Shown here piece by piece: positions 29,848 through 40,066 of a stretch of DNA of 64,000 bases; positions within the stretch are counted from its first letter, which is position 1, and each line of letters opens with the position of its first letter. The position numbers were made by a program, and so were the translations under genes. The notes beneath the pieces are model-generated. The model was not told the origin of the DNA and searched no databases. It worked only from the letters and a program-made list of their open reading frames with translations. Source of the stretch: Anaeromyxobacter dehalogenans 2CP-1 (GTDB lineage Bacteria > Myxococcota > Myxococcia > Myxococcales > Anaeromyxobacteraceae); assembly GCF_000022145.1 (NCBI RefSeq), contig NC_011891.1:434001-498000 (forward strand), in the 5' to 3' direction.

Positions 29848-30936
29848 ATGAGCCAGAAGAAGCTGAAGGTCGGAGTCCTCGGCGCCACCGGCATGGTCGG
29901 TCAGCGCTTCGTCGCCCTGCTCGAGCACCACCCCTGGTACGAGGTCACGCTGGTCGCGGCCAGCGCCAACTCGGCCGGGCAGAAGTACGCCGACGCGGTG
30001 AAGGGGCGCTGGGCGCTCAGGTCGGCGCTCCCCACGGCGACCGCCGGGCTCACGGTGAAGAACGCCTCCGACGTGGCGGCCATCGCCGGCGAGGTGGACT
30101 TCGTCTTCTGCGCGGTGGACATGCCGAAGGACGAGACCGCCCGGCTCGAGGAGGACTACGCGAAGCACGAGACGCCGGTGGTCTCGAACAACTCCGCCCA
30201 CCGCGGCACGCCGGACGTGCCGATGATGGTGCCCGAGATCAACCCGGAGCACGCCGCCGTGATCGAGGCGCAGCGCAGGCGGCTCGGCACCTCGCGCGGC
30301 TTCGTGGCGGTGAAGCCGAACTGCTCGCTCCAGAGCTACGTGCCGGCCATCCACCCGCTCATGAAGTTCGGCCCGAAGCGCATCGCGGTCGCCACCTACC
30401 AGGCGATCTCCGGCGCCGGGAAGACGTTCGAGTCCTGGCCGGAGATGGTGGACAACCTCATCCCCTTCATCAAGGGCGAGGAGGAGAAGAGCGAGAAGGA
30501 GCCGATGAAGATCTGGGGCCGGGTGGAGGGCGGCAGGATCGTCGCCGCGCAGGACCCGGTCATCAGCGCCCAGTGCATCCGCGTGCCCGCCTCCGACGGC
30601 CACATGGCGGCGGTGTTCGTGTCCTTCGAGCGCAAGCCCTCGAAGGACGACGTGCTGGAGCTGTGGAAGAGCTTCTCCGGCAAGCCGCAGAAGCTGGGGC
30701 TGCCCTCGGCGCCGAAGCCGTTCCTCCAGTACTTCGAGGACGAGTCCCGCCCGCAGACCCGGCTCGACCGCGACGCCGGCAACGGCATGGCGGTCACCAT
30801 CGGCCGGCTGCGCCCGGACGCGATCTTCGACTACCGGTTCGTGTGCCTGTCGCACAACACGGTGCGCGGCGCCGCCGGCGGCGCGGTGCTCACCGCCGAG
30901 CTGCTCACCTCGGACGGCTACATCCAGGCGAAGTAG
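29848..30936 (+). CDS. asd: Aspartate-semialdehyde dehydrogenase (archaeal/fungal-type)
   Basis: 362 residues. It reduces aspartyl phosphate to the semialdehyde in lysine, threonine, methionine and diaminopimelate synthesis. VGVLGATGMVGQRF is the NADP site and C159 in KPNCSLQ is the catalytic cysteine. The sequence is closer to the longer archaeal/fungal branch than to E. coli Asd. A strong GGAGGAGAGGAG site precedes ATG 29848, and TACCCT at 29796 may be the -10. Confidence 0.93.
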   Translation: MSQKKLKVGVLGATGMVGQRFVALLEHHPWYEVTLVAASANSAGQKYADAVKGRWALRSALPTATAGLTVKNASDVAAIAGEVDFVFCAVDMPKDETARLEEDYAKHETPVVSNNSAHRGTPDVPMMVPEINPEHAAVIEAQRRRLGTSRGFVAVKPNCSLQSYVPAIHPLMKFGPKRIAVATYQAISGAGKTFESWPEMVDNLIPFIKGEEEKSEKEPMKIWGRVEGGRIVAAQDPVISAQCIRVPASDGHMAAVFVSFERKPSKDDVLELWKSFSGKPQKLGLPSAPKPFLQYFEDESRPQTRLDRDAGNGMAVTIGRLRPDAIFDYRFVCLSHNTVRGAAGGAVLTAELLTSDGYIQAK

Positions 30937-30964
30937 CCCCGCCCGCTCGCCCGCCTTCCCCGCG

Positions 30965-30992
30965 CCCCCTCGCCGGCCTGCCGGCGAGGGGG
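30965..30992 (+). terminator. Strong GC hairpin after asd
   Basis: CCCCCTCGCCGG-CCTG-CCGGCGAGGGGG is a perfect 12-bp stem with a four-base loop, 29 bp after the asd stop. It has no U-tract, so it may stall or protect the 3' end rather than terminate on its own. Confidence 0.6.
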
Positions 30993-31103
30993 TCGCCGTC
31001 TCGGCCGCCGCCGCCCCGGCCGAGGGCGAGGCGCCGCCGTTCGCGCCGGGTTACATCAGCGCTGCCGCGGCTCCCACCGGAGCCGCCGGAGGCCGCCCGC
31101 CCC

Positions 31104-31547
31104 ATGCGCTTCGTCGACGCCAGCCAGATCCCCGAGCTGCCGCTCCCGTTCATGAACGAGGACCACGCGGAGGAGATGCGGCTGCTGGAGGGGCTGGGCG
31201 AGGCGCTCGAGGCGCACCGCGCCCGGACGGGCGGGCTGGAGACGGTGCTGGAGCGGCTCTCGCTGCTCGCCGTCCACACGCGCGAGCACTTCCTCCGCGA
31301 GGAGCAGGTCATGCGCGAGACCGGCTTCCCCGCCTACCCGCAGCACAAGGGGGAGCACGACCGCGTGCTCGCCGAGATGGACGGGGAGGCGCGCGCCTTC
31401 CGCGAGGGTGGCGATCCGGTGCGGCTCCGGGGCTACCTGTTCGAGACGGTGCCGGCCTGGTTCGTCCAGCACATCCGGACCATGGACGCGATGACCGCGC
31501 GCTTCGTCGTCTCGCGGCCCGGCGCCTCGGGCGCCGCCGCGGTGTAG
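31104..31547 (+). CDS. Bacteriohemerythrin
   Basis: 147 residues. A four-helix diiron O2-binding protein: the ligand set is visible as MNEDHAEEM, HTREHFLREEQVM, HKGEHDRVLAEM and HIRTMD. It may carry, store or sense oxygen in a microaerophilic or anaerobic cell. TACATC at 31052 could be a -10. The gene ends seven bases from the convergent LEA-like gene. Confidence 0.88.
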   Translation: MRFVDASQIPELPLPFMNEDHAEEMRLLEGLGEALEAHRARTGGLETVLERLSLLAVHTREHFLREEQVMRETGFPAYPQHKGEHDRVLAEMDGEARAFREGGDPVRLRGYLFETVPAWFVQHIRTMDAMTARFVVSRPGASGAAAV

Positions 31548-31554
31548 TCCGCGC

Positions 31555-32397
31555 TCACCGCGCCGCGAGCGCGCCGCGCAGGTCCACGCCCACCTCCAGC
31601 GCGCCGTACCCGGCCCGTCCGGACATCGACAGGTCCGCCCGGCCGCGCACCGCGCCGGCCAGCGCGCCCGCGGCCGCGCCCACGGTCGAGAAGCGGACCG
31701 GCACCACCACCGTCGCCTGGCCCTGCGGCGGCACCGCGTCGAGCGGGGACTTCGCCGCCTGGATCACCGGCACGCCGGAGACGCTGAGGTCGTAGGACAG
31801 GCGGCCGGTGGGCAGCGGGAACGGGTTCGGGTTCCGCACGCTCACGCGCAGCTCGACGACGGTGTGGAACAGGGTGGACTCGCGCACCACCGCGTCGGCC
31901 AGCGTCACCGTCGGCAGGCGCGGCAGCACCACGCTGCCGTCGATCCGGTACGGCGCCGCCACCGTGCCGCCGCCGGCCCGCACCCGCGCGGCGCCGCTCA
32001 CCGTCACCGGCACCGCGGGGCGCGTCGCGAGCGCCTCGAGGAAGCCCGGCACGTCGGCCCAGCGCAGCCGGACCGGGACCGTCACCGGCACCGCGCCGCC
32101 CGCCGGGAGGACGAGGTCGCTCGCCACCTGCCCGCCCCCGGCCGGCGCGCCCATCACCTCGAACGCGTAGGTGAAGCCCGCCACCGGCAGGGCCACCGGG
32201 TTCGGGTTCTCGATCCGGCCGGAGAGCGCCAGCGCCACGCCGTACGCGTCGGCGCCGGTGGGGAGGAGCGCCTCGGGGCGGAACGCCGGCGGGTCCACCG
32301 CGAGCGGCGGGGTCCGCACCGCGCGGCCGCCGCAGGCGACGGTGAGGGCGAGCAGCGCGGCGAGGGCGGCGAGGGCGGCGTGGCCGAGCGGACGCAT
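31555..32397 (-). CDS. LEA type 2 / WHy-domain lipoprotein
   Basis: 280 residues with a signal peptide and lipobox (LTVAC). Two tandem beta-sandwich repeats contain NPNPVALPVAGF and NPNPFPLPTGRL, the NPN motifs of the WHy (water stress and hypersensitive response) domain. Such lipoproteins are linked to desiccation or envelope stress; the role here is unknown. ATG at 32397 has GGAGG upstream. Confidence 0.82.
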   Translation of the reverse strand: MRPLGHAALAALAALLALTVACGGRAVRTPPLAVDPPAFRPEALLPTGADAYGVALALSGRIENPNPVALPVAGFTYAFEVMGAPAGGGQVASDLVLPAGGAVPVTVPVRLRWADVPGFLEALATRPAVPVTVSGAARVRAGGGTVAAPYRIDGSVVLPRLPTVTLADAVVRESTLFHTVVELRVSVRNPNPFPLPTGRLSYDLSVSGVPVIQAAKSPLDAVPPQGQATVVVPVRFSTVGAAAGALAGAVRGRADLSMSGRAGYGALEVGVDLRGALAAR

Positions 32398-32525
32398 GCG
32401 GGGACCTCCGGGGCCCGCGGCAGGCGGGCCGTCCGGTTGTAGTCCGCCGCGATCCGGGGCCGACAGGCCCGGCGTCGGGCGAGGTGGGGCCGGGGCGCAC
32501 ACGCGCCGCCGGCCGCCCGTCACCC

Positions 32526-35138
32526 TCAGTGGACGGTGACCTCCGGCCGCTCGCCCTTGCGGAACGCGATGTTGCCGTCCTTGCCCTCGTCCACCACCAC
32601 GTGGTCGCCGGCCTTGAACTCGCCCTGGAGCAGGCGCGTCGCGAGCGGGTCCTGCACCATCCGCTGGATGGCGCGCTTCAGCGGGCGCGCGCCGTAGACC
32701 GGATCGTACCCGGCGTCGGCGATGGCCTCGCGCGCCGCCTCGGTGAGCTCGAGGCTGACGTGGCGCTCCTCGATGAGCTTGCGCAGCCGGCCGAGCTGGA
32801 TCTCCACGATCCGCCCCACGTCCTCGCGGCCGAGCGGCCGGAACACCACGATCTCGTCCACCCGGTTCAGGAACTCCGGGCGGAACTCGCCGCGCAGGTG
32901 CTCGAGCGCCGCCTCGCGGATCTGCTGCATGTCCGCCCCGGGGCGGCCGGCGAGGCGCTGGATGTCGGCCGAGCCGATGTTGGAGGTCATGATGATGACC
33001 GTGTTGCGGAAGTCCACCGTGCGGCCCTGGCCGTCGGTGAGCCGGCCGTCGTCGAGGATCTGGAGCAGCACGTTGAACACGTCGTGGTGCGCCTTCTCGA
33101 TCTCGTCGAAGAGCACCACCGCGTAAGGCCGGCGCCGCACCGCCTCGGTGAGCTGCCCGCCCTCCTCGTAGCCGACGTAGCCCGGCGGCGCGCCGATGAG
33201 CCGCGAGACGGTGTGCTTCTCCATGTACTCGGACATGTCGAGCCGGACCATGGCCCGCTCGTCGTCGAACAGGAACTGCGCGAGCGCGCGGGCGGTCTCG
33301 GTCTTCCCCACGCCGGTGGGGCCGAGGAAGATGAACGAGCCGATGGGACGGTTCGGGTCCTGCAGCCCGGAGCGGGCCCGGCGCACCGCCGCGGAGACGG
33401 CGCTCACCGCCTCCTCCTGCCCGACCACCCGCTCGTGCAGGCGCTGCTCCATCCCGAGCAGCTTCTCGACCTCGCCCTCCATCAGGCGCGACACCGGGAT
33501 GCCGGTCCACTTCGAGACCACCTCGCCGATCTCCTCCGGCGTGACCTCCTCCTTCAGCATGGCGCCGCGGGTCTGGGCCTCGGCGAGCTTCTCCTCGGCG
33601 GCCTTCACCCGCCGCGTCAGCTCCGGCAGCCGGCCGAACTTGATCTCGGCGGCCTTCTGGAAGTCGGCCTGCCGCTCGGCCGCGGCCTGCTCGACCTTGA
33701 GCGCCTCCAGCTCCTGGCGCGCCTGGCTCAGCTCCTGGATCACCGCCTTCTCGGCGTCCCAGCGCCCCTTCAGCGCGGTGAACTCCTCGTTGCGGGCGGC
33801 GAGCTCCTTCTCCACCGCGGCGAGCCGCGCGCGGGAGGCCTCGTCCTGCTCCTTGCGCAGGCCCTGCCGCTCGATCTCGAGCTGCCCGATGCGCCGGCGC
33901 ACCTCGTCCACCTCGGTCGGCATCGAGTCGATCTCGATGCGCAGCCGGCTGGCCGCCTCGTCCACGAGGTCGATGGCCTTGTCGGGCAGGAAGCGATCGG
34001 TGATGTAGCGGCTCGACAGGCGCGCCGCCTCCACCAGCGCCGCGTCCTGGATGCGGACCTTGTGGTGCAGCTCGTAGCGATCCTTCAGGCCGCGCAGGAT
34101 CGAGATGGTGTCGGTGAGCGACGGCTCGCCCACGAACACCGGCTGGAAGCGCCGCTCCAGGGCGGGGTCCTTCTCGATGTGCTTGCGGTACTCGTTCACG
34201 GTGGTGGCGCCCACCGCGTGCAGCTCGCCGCGGGCGAGCGCGGGCTTCAGCATGTTGCCCGCGTCCATGGCGCCCTCGGCGGCGCCGGCGCCCACGATGG
34301 TGTGCATCTCGTCGATGAAGAGGATGATCTGGCCCTCCGAGCCGGTCACCTCCTTCAGCACCGCCTTCAGCCGCTCCTCGAACTCGCCGCGGAACTTCGC
34401 GCCGGCGAGCAGGGCGCCGAGATCGAGCGCGAGCAGCCGCTTGTTCTTCAGCCCCTCCGGCACGTCGCCGTCCACGATGCGGCGCGCCAGCCCCTCCACG
34501 ATGGCGGTCTTGCCCACGCCGGGGTCGCCCACCAGCACCGGGTTGTTCTTGGTGCGGCGCGACAGGATCTGGACCACGCGCCGGATCTCGTCGTCGCGGC
34601 CGATGACCGGGTCGAGCTTGCCCTTCCTGGCGAGGTCGGTGAGGTCCTTCGCGTACTTCTCGAGCGCGCGGTACTGGCTCTCGGCCTCGGGCGAGGTGAC
34701 GCGCGCGCCGCCCCGCACCTCCTGCACCGCCTGGCGGACGCGCTCGGGCGTCGCGCCGGACGCGCGCAGCGCCTCGCCGGCGCCGCCCTTGTCCTCGGCG
34801 GCGGCGAGCAGCAGGTGCTCGGTCGAGACGTACTCGTCCTTCAGCTTGCGCGCCTCGTCCTCGGCCCGGTCGAACAGCTTCAGCAGCCGGTTCGCCGGGT
34901 AGGGCTCCGCGCCCGACACCTTCGGCAGCGAGCGCAGCTCGTCCTCCACCCGCGAGGCGACCAGGCGCGGGTCCGCGCCGATCTTCTCCAGCACCGGGCG
35001 CGCGATGCCCTCCTCCTGCGCGAGCAGCGCGAGCACGAGGTGCTCGACGTCCACGGCCTGGTGGTCGCGTCGGCGCGCCTCCCCCTGCGCGGCGGCGAGG
35101 ACCTCCTGCGCCTTCACGGTGAGCTTTTCCATTCGCAT
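32526..35138 (-). CDS. clpB: ClpB disaggregase
   Basis: 870 residues, Hsp100 class. Clp N domain (1-145), AAA-1 with Walker [16 protein letters not shown], coiled-coil M domain (about 405-525), AAA-2 with [16 protein letters not shown] and the [11 protein letters not shown] Walker B, then the D2-small domain. It works with DnaK to resolve protein aggregates after heat stress. The first ATG at 35138 ([12 protein letters not shown]) fits both the family and a promoter whose -10 is six bases before it; ATG 35132 is less likely. Confidence 0.96.
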   Translation of the reverse strand: MRMEKLTVKAQEVLAAAQGEARRRDHQAVDVEHLVLALLAQEEGIARPVLEKIGADPRLVASRVEDELRSLPKVSGAEPYPANRLLKLFDRAEDEARKLKDEYVSTEHLLLAAAEDKGGAGEALRASGATPERVRQAVQEVRGGARVTSPEAESQYRALEKYAKDLTDLARKGKLDPVIGRDDEIRRVVQILSRRTKNNPVLVGDPGVGKTAIVEGLARRIVDGDVPEGLKNKRLLALDLGALLAGAKFRGEFEERLKAVLKEVTGSEGQIILFIDEMHTIVGAGAAEGAMDAGNMLKPALARGELHAVGATTVNEYRKHIEKDPALERRFQPVFVGEPSLTDTISILRGLKDRYELHHKVRIQDAALVEAARLSSRYITDRFLPDKAIDLVDEAASRLRIEIDSMPTEVDEVRRRIGQLEIERQGLRKEQDEASRARLAAVEKELAARNEEFTALKGRWDAEKAVIQELSQARQELEALKVEQAAAERQADFQKAAEIKFGRLPELTRRVKAAEEKLAEAQTRGAMLKEEVTPEEIGEVVSKWTGIPVSRLMEGEVEKLLGMEQRLHERVVGQEEAVSAVSAAVRRARSGLQDPNRPIGSFIFLGPTGVGKTETARALAQFLFDDERAMVRLDMSEYMEKHTVSRLIGAPPGYVGYEEGGQLTEAVRRRPYAVVLFDEIEKAHHDVFNVLLQILDDGRLTDGQGRTVDFRNTVIIMTSNIGSADIQRLAGRPGADMQQIREAALEHLRGEFRPEFLNRVDEIVVFRPLGREDVGRIVEIQLGRLRKLIEERHVSLELTEAAREAIADAGYDPVYGARPLKRAIQRMVQDPLATRLLQGEFKAGDHVVVDEGKDGNIAFRKGERPEVTVH

Positions 35139-35144
35139 GGCGCC

Positions 35145-35172
35145 AACGTAAGACCGGGCGGACCCCTGGCAA
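35145..35172 (-). promoter_or_regulatory. clpB: clpB promoter, leaderless geometry
   Basis: Minus strand TTGCCA (35172-35167), 16 bp, TACGTT (35150-35145), six bases, ATG. Five of six -35 bases match the housekeeping consensus. No CIRCE repeat or sigma-32-type box is visible. Confidence 0.6.
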
Positions 35173-35343
35173 GCGAGCCGTTCCGCCGCGCCGCCCGGGC
35201 CGGGAGGAGAGAGGGTTCCCTCGCCGGAGGGTCGTCCGGGCGCCGATCGCGCACGATCCGTCACGCATTCCTCGCTTGCCTGGGGGCGGCCGGCGTGGAG
35301 ACTTCCGCCCCAGGCCCGGCGGTCCGGGCGGGAGAGGACGGCC

Positions 35344-36795
35344 ATGGCGAGCGGCGGGCAGGGGTGGAAGGCGATGGCGCTGGCGGCGGCGCTCGGGGTG
35401 CTCGGCACGCCGGGGACGGCGGCCGCGGGCCCGAAGGCCGCGGGCGCGGCGCCGGCGCAGGTGCCCGCGAAGGCGAAGGCGCCGGCCGGCACCGGCCTCC
35501 TGCGCGCGCTCGACGCCGCGCTCGGCGAGGTGATCGAGAAGATCTCGCCCGCGGTGGTGCAGGTCACGGTGAGCGGGTACGCGCCCGCCGACGAGACCGC
35601 CTCCGGCGCGATCGTGCGCCAGCGCGTGCTCGGGTCCGGCGTCGTGGTGGACCCGAACGGCTACGTCGTCACGAACGCGCACGTGGTCGCGGGCGCGCAG
35701 CGGGTCCGGATCCTGCTGCCGGAGGGGCGCGGCCCGGCGGCGCACACCGCCCGCCGCATCTACGACGCGCGGGTCATCGGGGTCGAGCCGGAGATCGACC
35801 TCGCCCTCCTCAAGATCGACGCGCGGAACCTGCCGGTGCTGGCGCTCGGGCGGCGCGAGGTCCGCCCCGGCCAGCTCGTGTTCGCGGTCGGCAGCCCGGA
35901 GGGCCTCGCCAGCACCGTGACCATGGGCGTGGTCTCGTCGGTGGCGCGGCAGCCGGACCCGGCGCGGCCGGTCGTCTACATCCAGACCGACGCGCCCATC
36001 AACCCGGGGAACAGCGGCGGGCCGCTGGTGGACACCGATGGCAACGTGGTCGGCATCAACACGTTCATCCTCACGCAGGGCGGCGGGAGCGAGGGGCTGG
36101 GCTTCGCGATCCCCTCCGACGTGGTGAAGTACGTGTACGAGAGCCTGCGGCGCCACGGGCGCGTGGAGCACAGCATGATCGGGCTCGCCGCCCAGGGCAT
36201 CACCCCGGGGCTGGCGGCCGGGCTCCGGCTCTCGCAGGACTGGGGCGTGGTGGTGGGGGACGTGGCCCCGGGCAGCCCGGCGGAGAAGGCCGGGGTGCTG
36301 GCCGGCGACGTCATCGTGTCGGTGGACGGGCGGCCCATCGACGGGATGCCCTCGCTGGCGCCGGCGATCTACCTGCACCCGGCGGACGCGCCGCTCGCGC
36401 TGGTGCTCCGGCGCGGCGAGGACGTGCTCTCCGTGAAGGTGGCCGGCGTGGAGCCGCGCCGCCCGGCCGAGCGGCTCGCCGAGGTGGCGGACCTGGCGCG
36501 CAGCACCGTCCCGCGGCTCGGGGTGGTGGCGATGGACCTCGACGCGCAGGCGCGCGCCGCCATGCCCGAGCTGCGCTCGCCGGCGGGCGTGGTGGTGGTG
36601 GCGCGGGTGCCCGAGGCCGGGCAGGCGGGCGCCGCGCTCGAGCCCGGCGACGTGATTCACGCGGTGAACCGGACGCCCGTCGCCTCGCTCGCCGCGCTCA
36701 AGGCGGCGGTGGCCGCGCTCCCCCCCGGCGGTCCGGGCGTCCTGCGGGTGGAGCGCCGCGGCCAGCTGAGCTGGATCGAGCTCGACCTCGACTGA
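35344..36795 (+). CDS. HtrA/DegP-type serine protease with two PDZ domains
   Basis: 483 residues with an N-terminal signal peptide, then an S1C protease. The triad is H113 (TNAHVV), D152 (IDLALLK) and S224 ([10 protein letters not shown]). Two PDZ domains follow (about 270-365 and 390-480). Expected periplasmic protease/chaperone for misfolded envelope proteins. ATG 35344 is preceded by GGAGAGGACGG. The substrate is not known. Confidence 0.93.
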   Translation: MASGGQGWKAMALAAALGVLGTPGTAAAGPKAAGAAPAQVPAKAKAPAGTGLLRALDAALGEVIEKISPAVVQVTVSGYAPADETASGAIVRQRVLGSGVVVDPNGYVVTNAHVVAGAQRVRILLPEGRGPAAHTARRIYDARVIGVEPEIDLALLKIDARNLPVLALGRREVRPGQLVFAVGSPEGLASTVTMGVVSSVARQPDPARPVVYIQTDAPINPGNSGGPLVDTDGNVVGINTFILTQGGGSEGLGFAIPSDVVKYVYESLRRHGRVEHSMIGLAAQGITPGLAAGLRLSQDWGVVVGDVAPGSPAEKAGVLAGDVIVSVDGRPIDGMPSLAPAIYLHPADAPLALVLRRGEDVLSVKVAGVEPRRPAERLAEVADLARSTVPRLGVVAMDLDAQARAAMPELRSPAGVVVVARVPEAGQAGAALEPGDVIHAVNRTPVASLAALKAAVAALPPGGPGVLRVERRGQLSWIELDLD

Positions 36796-36873
36796 TCGGG
36801 GTGGGAGGGGGCGGCCGGCCGCCCCGACCGGCCGCGCGCCGGGGCGGACGCCCCGGGCGGACCCGGGCGGACC

Positions 36874-38010
36874 TTGCAACGCGCGCCGCGCCCCCGCATC
36901 CGATGGGTTTCGCCGCGGAGGTCGCCCGTTCCATCCACGAGCCCGAACCCCGAAGTCCTCTCCGTCGGCCGCGCGCTGCCCGCGACCGTCGCCGACCAGG
37001 AAACGCTCATCGCGGCGCTCTCGGCCCACTGGGGCGAGGCGCACTTCAACACCGGCCGGCTGGCCGAGCTCCACCGGGCCACCGGGGTGGCCCGGCGCCA
37101 CCTCGCGCTCCCGCTCGAGGCGTACCCGCGCCTGGGCGGCTTCGGCGAGGCGAACGCCGCCTACGCCCGCGCCGGCGCGGAGCTGGGCGAGGCGGCGGTG
37201 CGCGACGCGCTGGAGCGGGCCGGGCTCGCGCCCTCCGACGTCGGCCACCTGTTCTACGTGACCGTCACCGGCGTCGCGACCCCGTCGCTGGATGCACGGC
37301 TGGTGAACCGCATGGCGCTGCCGCGCTCGGTGAAGCGGACGCCCATCTTCGGCCTGGGCTGCCTGGCGGGCGCGGCGGGCCTGGCGCGCGCCTCGGACGC
37401 GCTGCGCGCGTTCCCGGACGAGGTCGCGGTGCTGCTGTCGGTGGAGCTCTGCTCGCTCACGCTGCAGCGGGACGACGCCTCGATGGCGAACGTGATCGCG
37501 ACCGGGCTGTTCGGCGACGGCGCGGCGGCGGTGGTGCTGGGCGGCGGGGCGCGCCCGGCGACGGCGCGGCCCCGCGGGCCGGAGGTGGTCGCCACCGCGT
37601 CGGTGCTCTACCCGGACACCGAGTGGGTGATGGGCTGGGAGGTGGTGGACGGCGGCTTCAAGGTGCTGCTGTCCTCGAAGGTGCCCGACGTCATCGCCGC
37701 GAACCTCGGCGCGGACGTGGACCGCTTCCTCGGCGCGCACGGACTCGACCGCGGGCGCATCCGGCACTGGGTCGCGCACACCGGCGGCCCGAAGGTGCTG
37801 GAGGCGGTGGGCGGGGCGCTCGGGCTGCCGCGCGCGGCGCTGGAGCGCTCCTGGCGCTCGCTCCACGACATCGGGAACCTCTCCTCGGCCTCGGTCCTGT
37901 TCGTGCTCGGCGACCTGCTCGACTCGGGCGAGGCGCGGCCGGGCGACCTCGGGCTGCTCGCCGCCATGGGCCCCGGCTTCGCGGCCGAGCTGGTGCTGCT
38001 GCGATGGTGA
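36874..38010 (+). CDS. Type III polyketide synthase (chalcone/stilbene synthase family)
   Basis: 378 residues. The Cys-His-Asn triad of type III PKS is C163 (FGLGCLAGAAG), H302 (WVAHTGGPKVL) and N335 (HDIGNLSSASVL). It probably condenses malonyl units onto a long acyl starter to give alkylpyrone or alkylresorcinol-type products. TTG at 36874 is the only upstream start in this frame; the ATG at 36903 is out of frame. The first of four tightly packed genes including an ACP and a fatty-acyl-AMP ligase, so acyl transfer from AMP to ACP to PKS is likely. Confidence 0.88.
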   Translation: MQRAPRPRIRWVSPRRSPVPSTSPNPEVLSVGRALPATVADQETLIAALSAHWGEAHFNTGRLAELHRATGVARRHLALPLEAYPRLGGFGEANAAYARAGAELGEAAVRDALERAGLAPSDVGHLFYVTVTGVATPSLDARLVNRMALPRSVKRTPIFGLGCLAGAAGLARASDALRAFPDEVAVLLSVELCSLTLQRDDASMANVIATGLFGDGAAAVVLGGGARPATARPRGPEVVATASVLYPDTEWVMGWEVVDGGFKVLLSSKVPDVIAANLGADVDRFLGAHGLDRGRIRHWVAHTGGPKVLEAVGGALGLPRAALERSWRSLHDIGNLSSASVLFVLGDLLDSGEARPGDLGLLAAMGPGFAAELVLLRW

Positions 38011-38306
38011 GCGCCCGGGAGGTCGGCCAGCCGGCGGGGGACGACGCGGAGGGGCGCGTGGCGGCGGAGATCGTGCGGATCGCCCGGGACGAGCTGCGAC
38101 TCGACGGCGCGCACGCCGCGCTGGCGGCCGGGCGCGACGCGCCGCTCGTGGACGCCCTCGACTCGCTCGCGCGGCTCTCGCTGGCGGTCGCGGTCGAGGA
38201 CCGCTTCCGGATCGCGCTCGACGACGAGGCCGGCCTGGCGGTCCGGACGCTCGGCGACCTCGCGCGGCTGGTGGTGGCGCGCGCCGCGCCGGAGCTGCTG
38301 CCGTGA
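38004..38306 (+). CDS. Acyl carrier protein
   Basis: 100 residues. The phosphopantetheine serine is S54 in VDALDSLARLSLAVAVEDRF. ATG 38004 overlaps the PKS stop by seven bases and its own stop overlaps the next start (GTGA), so it is cotranslated in the polyketide operon. It likely receives the fatty acyl group from the downstream ligase. Confidence 0.85.
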   Translation: MVSAREVGQPAGDDAEGRVAAEIVRIARDELRLDGAHAALAAGRDAPLVDALDSLARLSLAVAVEDRFRIALDDEAGLAVRTLGDLARLVVARAAPELLP

Positions 38307-40063
38307 GGCTGCGCGGGCCGCCCCAGCCGCCGCCGCGCCACACCACGCTGGTGCACGCGCTGGCGGCCGCGGCCGCGCACCCCTCCGGCGCGACCTTCCT
38401 CGACCTGCACGAGCGCGAGACGTCCCTGCCCTGGTCGGAGGTCCGCGCCCGGGCCGAGCGCGCCGCCGCCAACCTCGTCCACCTCGGCATCCGGCGCGGC
38501 GATCGGGTCGCCATCGTGCTCCGGACCGAGCCGGCCTTCCTGGACGCGTTCTTCGGCGCCTGGCTGGCCGGCGCGGTGCCGGTGCCGCTCTACCCGCCGG
38601 TGCGGCTGGGCCGGCTCGACGCGTACGCGGTGGACACCGGCCGGATGATCCAGGTGGCCGGGGCGCGCCTGGTCGTCTCCGCGGGCGGCACGCGGCGGCT
38701 GCTCGGCGGCGCCGTCGAGCGGGGCGGGCCGGAGCTCGGGTGCGTGGACGTGTCGGCGCTCTCGGCGCTGCCCGCCCGCATCGCGCGCGAGCCGGAGCCG
38801 GACGCGCTCGGCCTGGTGCAGTTCTCCTCCGGGACGACGGTGGACCCGAAGCCGGTCGCGCTCACCCACCGCGCGCTCGCGGCCATGACCGACGCGCTGG
38901 TCGCGGCGACCTCGGCGGGCCCGGACGACGTGCTCGTGTCGTGGCTGCCGCTCTACCACGACATGGGCCTCATCGGCTGCCTGCTCGCCGCGATGAGCTA
39001 CCCGGGTCCGCTCGTGCTCATCCCGCCCGAGCACTTCCTCACCCGCCCCGCGCTCTGGCTGCGCGCGCTGGCCCGGCGACGCGGCACCATCTCGGCCGCG
39101 CCCAGCTTCGCGTACGCGTACGCGGCCGACCGGGTGCAGGACGCCGACCTCGCCGGCCTCTCGCTCGCGCCGGTGCGGCTGCTGCTCGACGGCGCCGAGC
39201 CGGTCTCGGCGGTGGCGCTGCGCCGGTTCGCCGAGCGCTTCGCGCCGCACGGGCTCGACCCGCGGGCGCTCGTGCCCGTGTACGGCCTCAGCGAGGCGGC
39301 GCTGGCGGTGACGTTCGCGCGGCCCGGCGGACCGCTCGGCGGGCTCGGCGTCGACGCGGCCCGGCTCGCGTCGGAGGGCGTGGTCGCGCCCGGCGGGCGG
39401 GAGGTGATGCCGGTCGGGACCCCGGTCCCGGGCGTCGAGGTCGAGCTGCGCACCGAGGCCGGGGCGCCGGTGGGGGAGGGGCGGATCGGGCGCGTGTTCG
39501 TGCGCGGCCCGGCGCTCATGCGCGAGTACCTGGGCGACCCCGAGGCGACCGCGCGCGCGCTCCGGGGTGGATGGCTCGACACCGGCGACCTCGGCTTCGT
39601 GGTGGACGGCGCGCTCCACCTCCACGGCCGCGCCCGGGACCTCGTGATCGTGCGCGGCGCGAACCACGCGCCGGAGGAGTTCGAGGCGCCGCTCGCGGCG
39701 CTCCCCGGCCTGCGCCCGGGCTGCGCGGTGGCGCTCGGCTTCGAGCCGGAGGGCGGCGCCGGCGAGGCGCTGCTCGTGCTCGCGGAGCGCGCGCGAGACG
39801 AGGAGACCCCGGATGGCGAGCTGGAGGCGCGGGTCCGGCGCGCGGTGCTGGCGGCGACCGGCATCGCGCCGCACACCGTGCGGCTGCTCGCGCCCGGCAC
39901 GCTCCCGCGGACGTCCTCGGGCAAGCTGCGGCGCGCCGAGGCGCTGCGCCGGTTCCAGGCGGGGACGCTCACGCCGCCGCAGCCGGTGAGCGCGATCCGC
40001 CTCGCCCTCGCCGCCGCCCGCTCGCAGCTCGCCTTCGGGCGGTCGCGTCGCCGCGGGGGCTGA
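38303..40063 (+). CDS. Fatty-acyl-AMP ligase (FAAL-type)
   Basis: 586 residues of the ANL adenylating superfamily. LVQFSSGTTVDPKPVALTH, LPLYHDMGLIG, YGLSEAALAVTF, GWLDTGDLGF and LPRTSSGKLRR are typical. The HDMGLIG segment and lack of a clear CoA-ligase signature point to a fatty-acyl-AMP ligase that loads an ACP rather than CoA. GTG 38303 overlaps the ACP stop (GTGA). It probably supplies the PKS starter. Confidence 0.88.
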   Translation: MRLRGPPQPPPRHTTLVHALAAAAAHPSGATFLDLHERETSLPWSEVRARAERAAANLVHLGIRRGDRVAIVLRTEPAFLDAFFGAWLAGAVPVPLYPPVRLGRLDAYAVDTGRMIQVAGARLVVSAGGTRRLLGGAVERGGPELGCVDVSALSALPARIAREPEPDALGLVQFSSGTTVDPKPVALTHRALAAMTDALVAATSAGPDDVLVSWLPLYHDMGLIGCLLAAMSYPGPLVLIPPEHFLTRPALWLRALARRRGTISAAPSFAYAYAADRVQDADLAGLSLAPVRLLLDGAEPVSAVALRRFAERFAPHGLDPRALVPVYGLSEAALAVTFARPGGPLGGLGVDAARLASEGVVAPGGREVMPVGTPVPGVEVELRTEAGAPVGEGRIGRVFVRGPALMREYLGDPEATARALRGGWLDTGDLGFVVDGALHLHGRARDLVIVRGANHAPEEFEAPLAALPGLRPGCAVALGFEPEGGAGEALLVLAERARDEETPDGELEARVRRAVLAATGIAPHTVRLLAPGTLPRTSSGKLRRAEALRRFQAGTLTPPQPVSAIRLALAAARSQLAFGRSRRRGG

Positions 40064-40066
40064 GCG

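Noticed and set aside
30965-30992. Intrinsic rho-independent terminator after asd
   Set aside because: The stem is strong but there is no U-tract, so I list it as a terminator-like hairpin without claiming intrinsic termination.
36903-36960. ATG at 36903 as start of the type III PKS
   Set aside because: It is in a different frame from the PKS domain, so the TTG at 36874 was kept.
31555-38514. 2319-residue minus-strand open frame spanning several genes
   Set aside because: Only its clpB-adjacent LEA-like end is real; the rest is the antisense/out-of-frame shadow of clpB, htrA and the PKS cluster, with Arg/Ala/Gly-rich composition.
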